NCBI GenBank assembly: GCA_023853785.1
Contig: JAJIRX010000032.1
Span: forward strand, 248,001 to 312,000
Reading direction: 5' to 3'
From: Psilocybe azurescens
Taxonomy: Eukaryota; Basidiomycota; Agaricomycetes; Agaricales; Agrocybaceae
DNA: 64,000 nucleotides
Part shown: one piece after another, positions 60,054 through 64,000 of the stretch
How the letters are laid out: each line of letters starts with the position of its first letter
Numbering within the stretch: the first letter of the stretch is position 1
Notes under the pieces: model-generated
What the model was told of the DNA's origin: nothing
Seen by the model: the letters and a program-made list of their open reading frames with translations, nothing else
Databases searched by the model: none
Position numbers and translations under genes: made by a program

Positions 60054-63000
60054 ATGCCATCCGGATATCGACACACTCGGGAAGACGTCGTCTACGAAGA
60101 GGATCAATATGAGTTGACCGAAGATGGACGAATACCTATTCCTTACCGACGGACAGCTAAGTATCAGGATGGCAATACTATCGACTGGCTTCATGAGGAA
60201 GGCTTGGAACGCGAGCGCAATTATGCTCTACAATCGCAGGCTGGTGTCCGTGGTATTCTTCTACCAGCATTGGACTCTGTTCGGATGTGGTTCATAGTTG
60301 TGGTGACCGGTATTGGTATTGGTATTGCAGGGGCGTGGCTAGACGTACTTGTGAAATGGTGAGCATTTAGATTCTTCGGAATCTTTTCTTGTAACTATTC
60401 CGATACAAAATATTCTATAGGCTTAGTGATTTACGAGAGGGACATTGCTCTTACGGATTCTTCTATAATTCTAATGCTTGTTGTACTGGCCTTGACCGTA
60501 TGTCCTTTCTCTAACCATTTACTTGCTCTGATTTCCCTTCCTAGCCGGACAAATATGCACCGCTTGGCAAAGCTGGGGAGATTATCTCAACATACATTCA
60601 ATACTTGGACATTCTCTGCTGCAAGCGTTCATATATGTTGTACTTGCAGTGCGTAACCCCGCTTTGCCTGGTATTGGTATTGGCATGAGTCATTGACTTT
60701 CTATTTAGATTGTATTCGCGGGGAGTGCAGCTTTACTTGTAGTTAATTATGCGCCCCAGTGAGCCACATTCTATAGCGAACTAAATGCATCTCTAATATA
60801 TTCACAACAGTGCTTTCCACACCGGAAGTTCGTGTATCGCTTGCATCTATTTGATAGATCTCTAACCATTGTTTGGACCCATAGTTCCAGAAATCAAAGC
60901 CGTAAGTACATGTATTACTTATCTGCGTGTCTGCCCCAACATTCCTTCAGATCCTTGGAGGTTATGTTTTTGATGCTTTCCTCGGTCCTTGGACGCTCTT
61001 AATCAAGGCGCTTGGACTTGCTCTTGCCGTCGCATCTGGCCTTTCGCTAGGCAAGGAGGTGAGTTTTCAAACGTCAGACTTATCATTTTACTAAACGTCG
61101 ATACAGGGCCCATTGGTACATGTTGCTTGCTGCATGGCATATCTCTTGACCAAATTATTCAAAGAATTTCGGCATAATGAAGGTTACTATCCGGTTTCCT
61201 GCTTGGTTCTTAACTAATCAGGACTTAACTTTGGATTTGGATTTTGCTAGCTCAAAAACGTCGTGTTCTAGCCGCTGCGGCTGCTGCAGGTGTATCAGTT
61301 GCCTTTGGTAGTCCTCTAGGAGGCGTATTATTTGGCTTAGAAGGTGGCGATCTATTCAACTATCTCCTGGGCACATTCCAACCTATCACACTGTCCACAT
61401 AGAGCTTGATACATTCGCAAACGAATCAGACGTCATGTGGAGGGGTTTCGTTGCATCGGCCATCGCTGCTGTTTCTCTGCAATGGGTCAACCCTTTTGGT
61501 ACAACAAAGCTTGTGCTTTTCCAGGTATGACTCGAACCAAAGAGTGCACAGATTCATTTATCTGATAATTCGCATATATTAGGTGACATTTGTGTCTGAT
61601 AGTTGGAGGGCCTTCGAATTGGTTAGCTCGGGAAGACCTGTCTGCATTTCACTATTTCATCTTAAAAAACTCAACAGATCCCCTGGGTAACTCTCGGTGT
61701 CATTGGGGTGCGTTTGACGTCGCATTGACAAGCATGTGCCTTCTAATATGTCATCAGGGTATACTTGGCTCCCTTCTCATCCGTCTCAACGTAGAAATCG
61801 CACTGTACAGACGGAATAGTGTTCTTAACGAATGGCCTGTTCTAGAGGTTGTATGCGTTACTTCCGTAACTGCAGCTATCTGCTATCTGGTGAAGTCATT
61901 TTGCTATCCGCTTATGAATCCTAATTAACAGCAAATTTTGAAGATCGTTTTTGCAAGGTAGATATTTATTTTGAATGCTGGACGTTTTATTTATCATTAT
62001 ATCTAGAGTCCAAACATCCGAGCTGGTCGCAAATCTTTTCCAGGAGTGTGATCCTACGAAAGGCGATTACCATGGATTATGCAAGTAAGCATCAACAGAC
62101 TAGGTGGTCATCGCTACCTTTTAACATCTATCCAGCCCCACGGCGACTATAGAAAACGTATTTCTCTTGTGTTTGACCGCTATTCTCAAAATCGTCCTCA
62201 CTGCTTGGACTTTTGGCATGATGGTAATTAGTTATCGTCTCTCCATACATATTCCAATAACATGGCCATCACTAGATACCTGCCGGAATTTTTCTGCCTA
62301 CGATTGGAATAGGCGCATGCTTGGGTCGTGCAGTTGGCTTGATCATGTATGTCTGCTCATGTTCTTGACATCATATTGTTACACTAAATGTTTTCGACAG
62401 GCAAAGTCTGTACAGGGCATATCCCACAGCCTGGATATTCTTGTCATGCCCTCCAGACCCGTCAGTGGGTTGTATATCTCCTGGATTCTACGCTGTCATT
62501 GGTGCCTCGGCGATGCTTGGGGGAGTAACTAGAATGACAAGTAAGTGAACGGTGCAATTGATCGAAATCGTCTGCTTATTCAAACCTTATTGTAGTATCT
62601 TTAGTTGTCATTCTCTTTGAGGTATGTCGACTATCTGCGACTGAAGGAAGCTATCTAATCTCCATTTCAGCTGACCGGCGCATTGTCGCACGTCCTGCCT
62701 ATTATGATTTGCGTCATGACCTCAAAATGGGTAGGTGATGCTTTGGGTAAGGATGGAATCTACTCTGCCTGGATTGCAATGCGGCGATATCCCTGGCTGC
62801 CTCCCGTCGATTATCGTGATAAAGGAGAAACAGGCGCCAACCTCATGAAACCGCTGTCGCAAGTCATCATCATCGAGGACGCTGTCACTACAGTCGGTGA
62901 ATTGAAAGCAATGCTTGCGCAATATCAATACCACGGATTCCCTATCGCAGACAGTCATGGGGAGTTTGTAGGTTATGCAACAAGACAGGAATTGATCGCT

Positions 63001-63437
63001 GCACTTGGTGAGATAACTCTATTTTCATCCTGTTTCTGTCGGAATTAACTCGGGAATCATTCGTAGATCATCTTCAACTTGACGAAACAGAAGCCGAGGC
63101 GCAGAGGAAGTGCACGTTTTCAAAGAATCGCCTACGAGTTCCAGCTGAGGAACGAGTGGACTTATCAGATGCACTTGAAGACTCTATCATTCAGCTTCGG
63201 AAAGAGGTCCCGCAGGAACTGGTCGTGAATATGTTCCAAAAACTTGTATGTGCCCTTCTTGCGCAACTACTTCGTCTTAACGTTTTGATAACCCAGAACC
63301 TCCGCCAAATCTTGTTCACACATGCTGGCAAATTAACCGGCTTGGTAACAAAGAGAGACGTTGTTAATTTATTGACAAGTCATTTCCCTCATGCTGCTGC
63401 TTTAGCCCAGCAGCCACCTCACCCACGACATTCATGA
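60054..63437 (+). CDS. CLC-family chloride transporter with CBS domains (Gef1-like)
   Basis: Cl-/H+ antiporter or channel of Golgi/vacuole type. Starts [22 protein letters not shown] segments begin [20 protein letters not shown]. Selectivity elements across introns: AFHTGIPEIKAILGGYVF (the GSGIPE position, here HTGIPE), [32 protein letters not shown] joined to [16 protein letters not shown] (gating Glu), and [23 protein letters not shown] pair: [20 protein letters not shown] to [20 protein letters not shown], and [20 protein letters not shown]. About 780 residues and at least 13 introns. A Glu at the proton position suggests an exchanger. Start chosen at the first ATG with a normal cytosolic tail. 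Confidence 0.9.
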
Positions 63438-63875
63438 TCCTGAACCCAATACTCACACACGGACGCCTCCTACCTTGGATAACTATAACTGTAATTTATG
63501 CGTAATGATTTATATTCTCATTCGGTCCACACACTGCACACAAAACCAGTAAAGCATGACGATTCAGTGAATTCTTTCGCAACATTGTCAAACCGAATGA
63601 GGTCGAGTAGATTTGAAGAGTATATTTTATACACAAGTTATGCCAGTCTCTCTATCTGTTACATGCTACATTTTAGTCTGATCCCCTGATAAAAAAAAAA
63701 GATGATGAAAACAGGTTGAAGGCAAACACTCCAAAGTTCGAGCTTCATCAAGAAATCTGATCTGCATGGTGGAAACGTATCTTGTGAAAGTATCGCAAAA
63801 GAGTTCTTTGTCGCATGGATTTCAGTATCCAAGAAAAATGTCAGAAGCCGTCCGATTGGGTTGTTGTATGATGCC
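63438..63875. other. Intergenic, convergent 3' ends
   Basis: About 440 bases between the CLC stop and the stop of the gene entering from the right. AT-rich; no gene seen. Confidence 0.4.
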
Positions 63876-64000
63876 TTATTGTACTGCGGTCGGTCGAGGC
63901 TCAGACTCATCAAAGTCAGATCCAGAGTCCGAGTAATCATAGTCGTCGTCGTCTTCATCTTCTTCTGTTTCACCTTCATCCATGGACTCCTTAAGCTGCA
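63876..64000 (-). CDS. Acidic C-terminal tail of an unidentified gene (partial)
   Basis: Open on the minus strand from the right edge to TAA at 63876. It reads SLKESMDEGETEEDEDDDDY then SDSGSDFDESEPRPTAVQ, a strongly acidic tail as in many chromatin or nucleolar proteins. The gene cannot be identified from 40 residues. Confidence 0.55.
   Translation of the reverse strand, partial: QLKESMDEGETEEDEDDDDYDYSDSGSDFDESEPRPTAVQ

Overview
The window is nuclear DNA of a filamentous fungus, most likely an agaricomycete basidiomycete. Genes are close together and cut by many short introns of about 50-60 bases with GT..AG or sometimes GC..AG ends. The protein set (NASP, AP180, DBP9, MED4, complex I 21 kDa subunit, GH45, CFEM, RBR ligases) and the transposons (chromovirus, Helitron) fit that group. 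The species cannot be named from the sequence alone.

Layout. 1-5077: a histone chaperone (NASP/Sim3 type, cut by the left edge) and an AP180-type clathrin adaptor, both on the minus strand. 6047-22668: one large transposon block. It reads as three Helitrons joined head to tail with no spacer (6047-14852, 14853-16462, 16463-22668). Only the last carries a Rep/Pif1 transposase. A Ty3/gypsy chromovirus (7051-13799) with almost identical LTRs and a 5-bp target duplication sits inside the first. 22969-26771: an FAD monooxygenase and a CFEM GPI-anchored protein. 27953-35095: a GH47 mannosidase, glycerol kinase and the DBP9 helicase. 35255-40314: two neighbouring RBR-type ubiquitin ligase genes. The first also has an N-terminal Cys...Asp-x-His protease-like module and several ubiquitin-binding-like helices. 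40696-48748: ZNHIT2-like protein, ZIP zinc transporter, Erv1-like sulfhydryl oxidase, a Gfo/Idh/MocA dehydrogenase, OHCU decarboxylase and a J protein. 49159-63437: CDK7, a RanBP2-finger nucleoporin, complex I 21 kDa subunit, a GH45 endoglucanase, a DHHC palmitoyltransferase, a dual-specificity phosphatase, MED4 and a CLC chloride transporter. The acidic tail of one more gene enters from the right edge.

Most host genes are unrelated housekeeping functions and do not form a pathway cluster. The parts that do work together are the transposons: the Rep/helicase copy could mobilise the two non-coding Helitrons that share its ends.

A caution for users: many otherwise well conserved reading frames are broken by single-base length changes, mostly in runs of 3-5 identical bases. 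This happens in single-copy host genes as well as transposons, so base-level assembly errors are a more likely cause than decay. The strongest novelty candidates are the protease-like/ubiquitin-reader/RBR fusion, the tandem Helitron array and its family of covarying hairpins.
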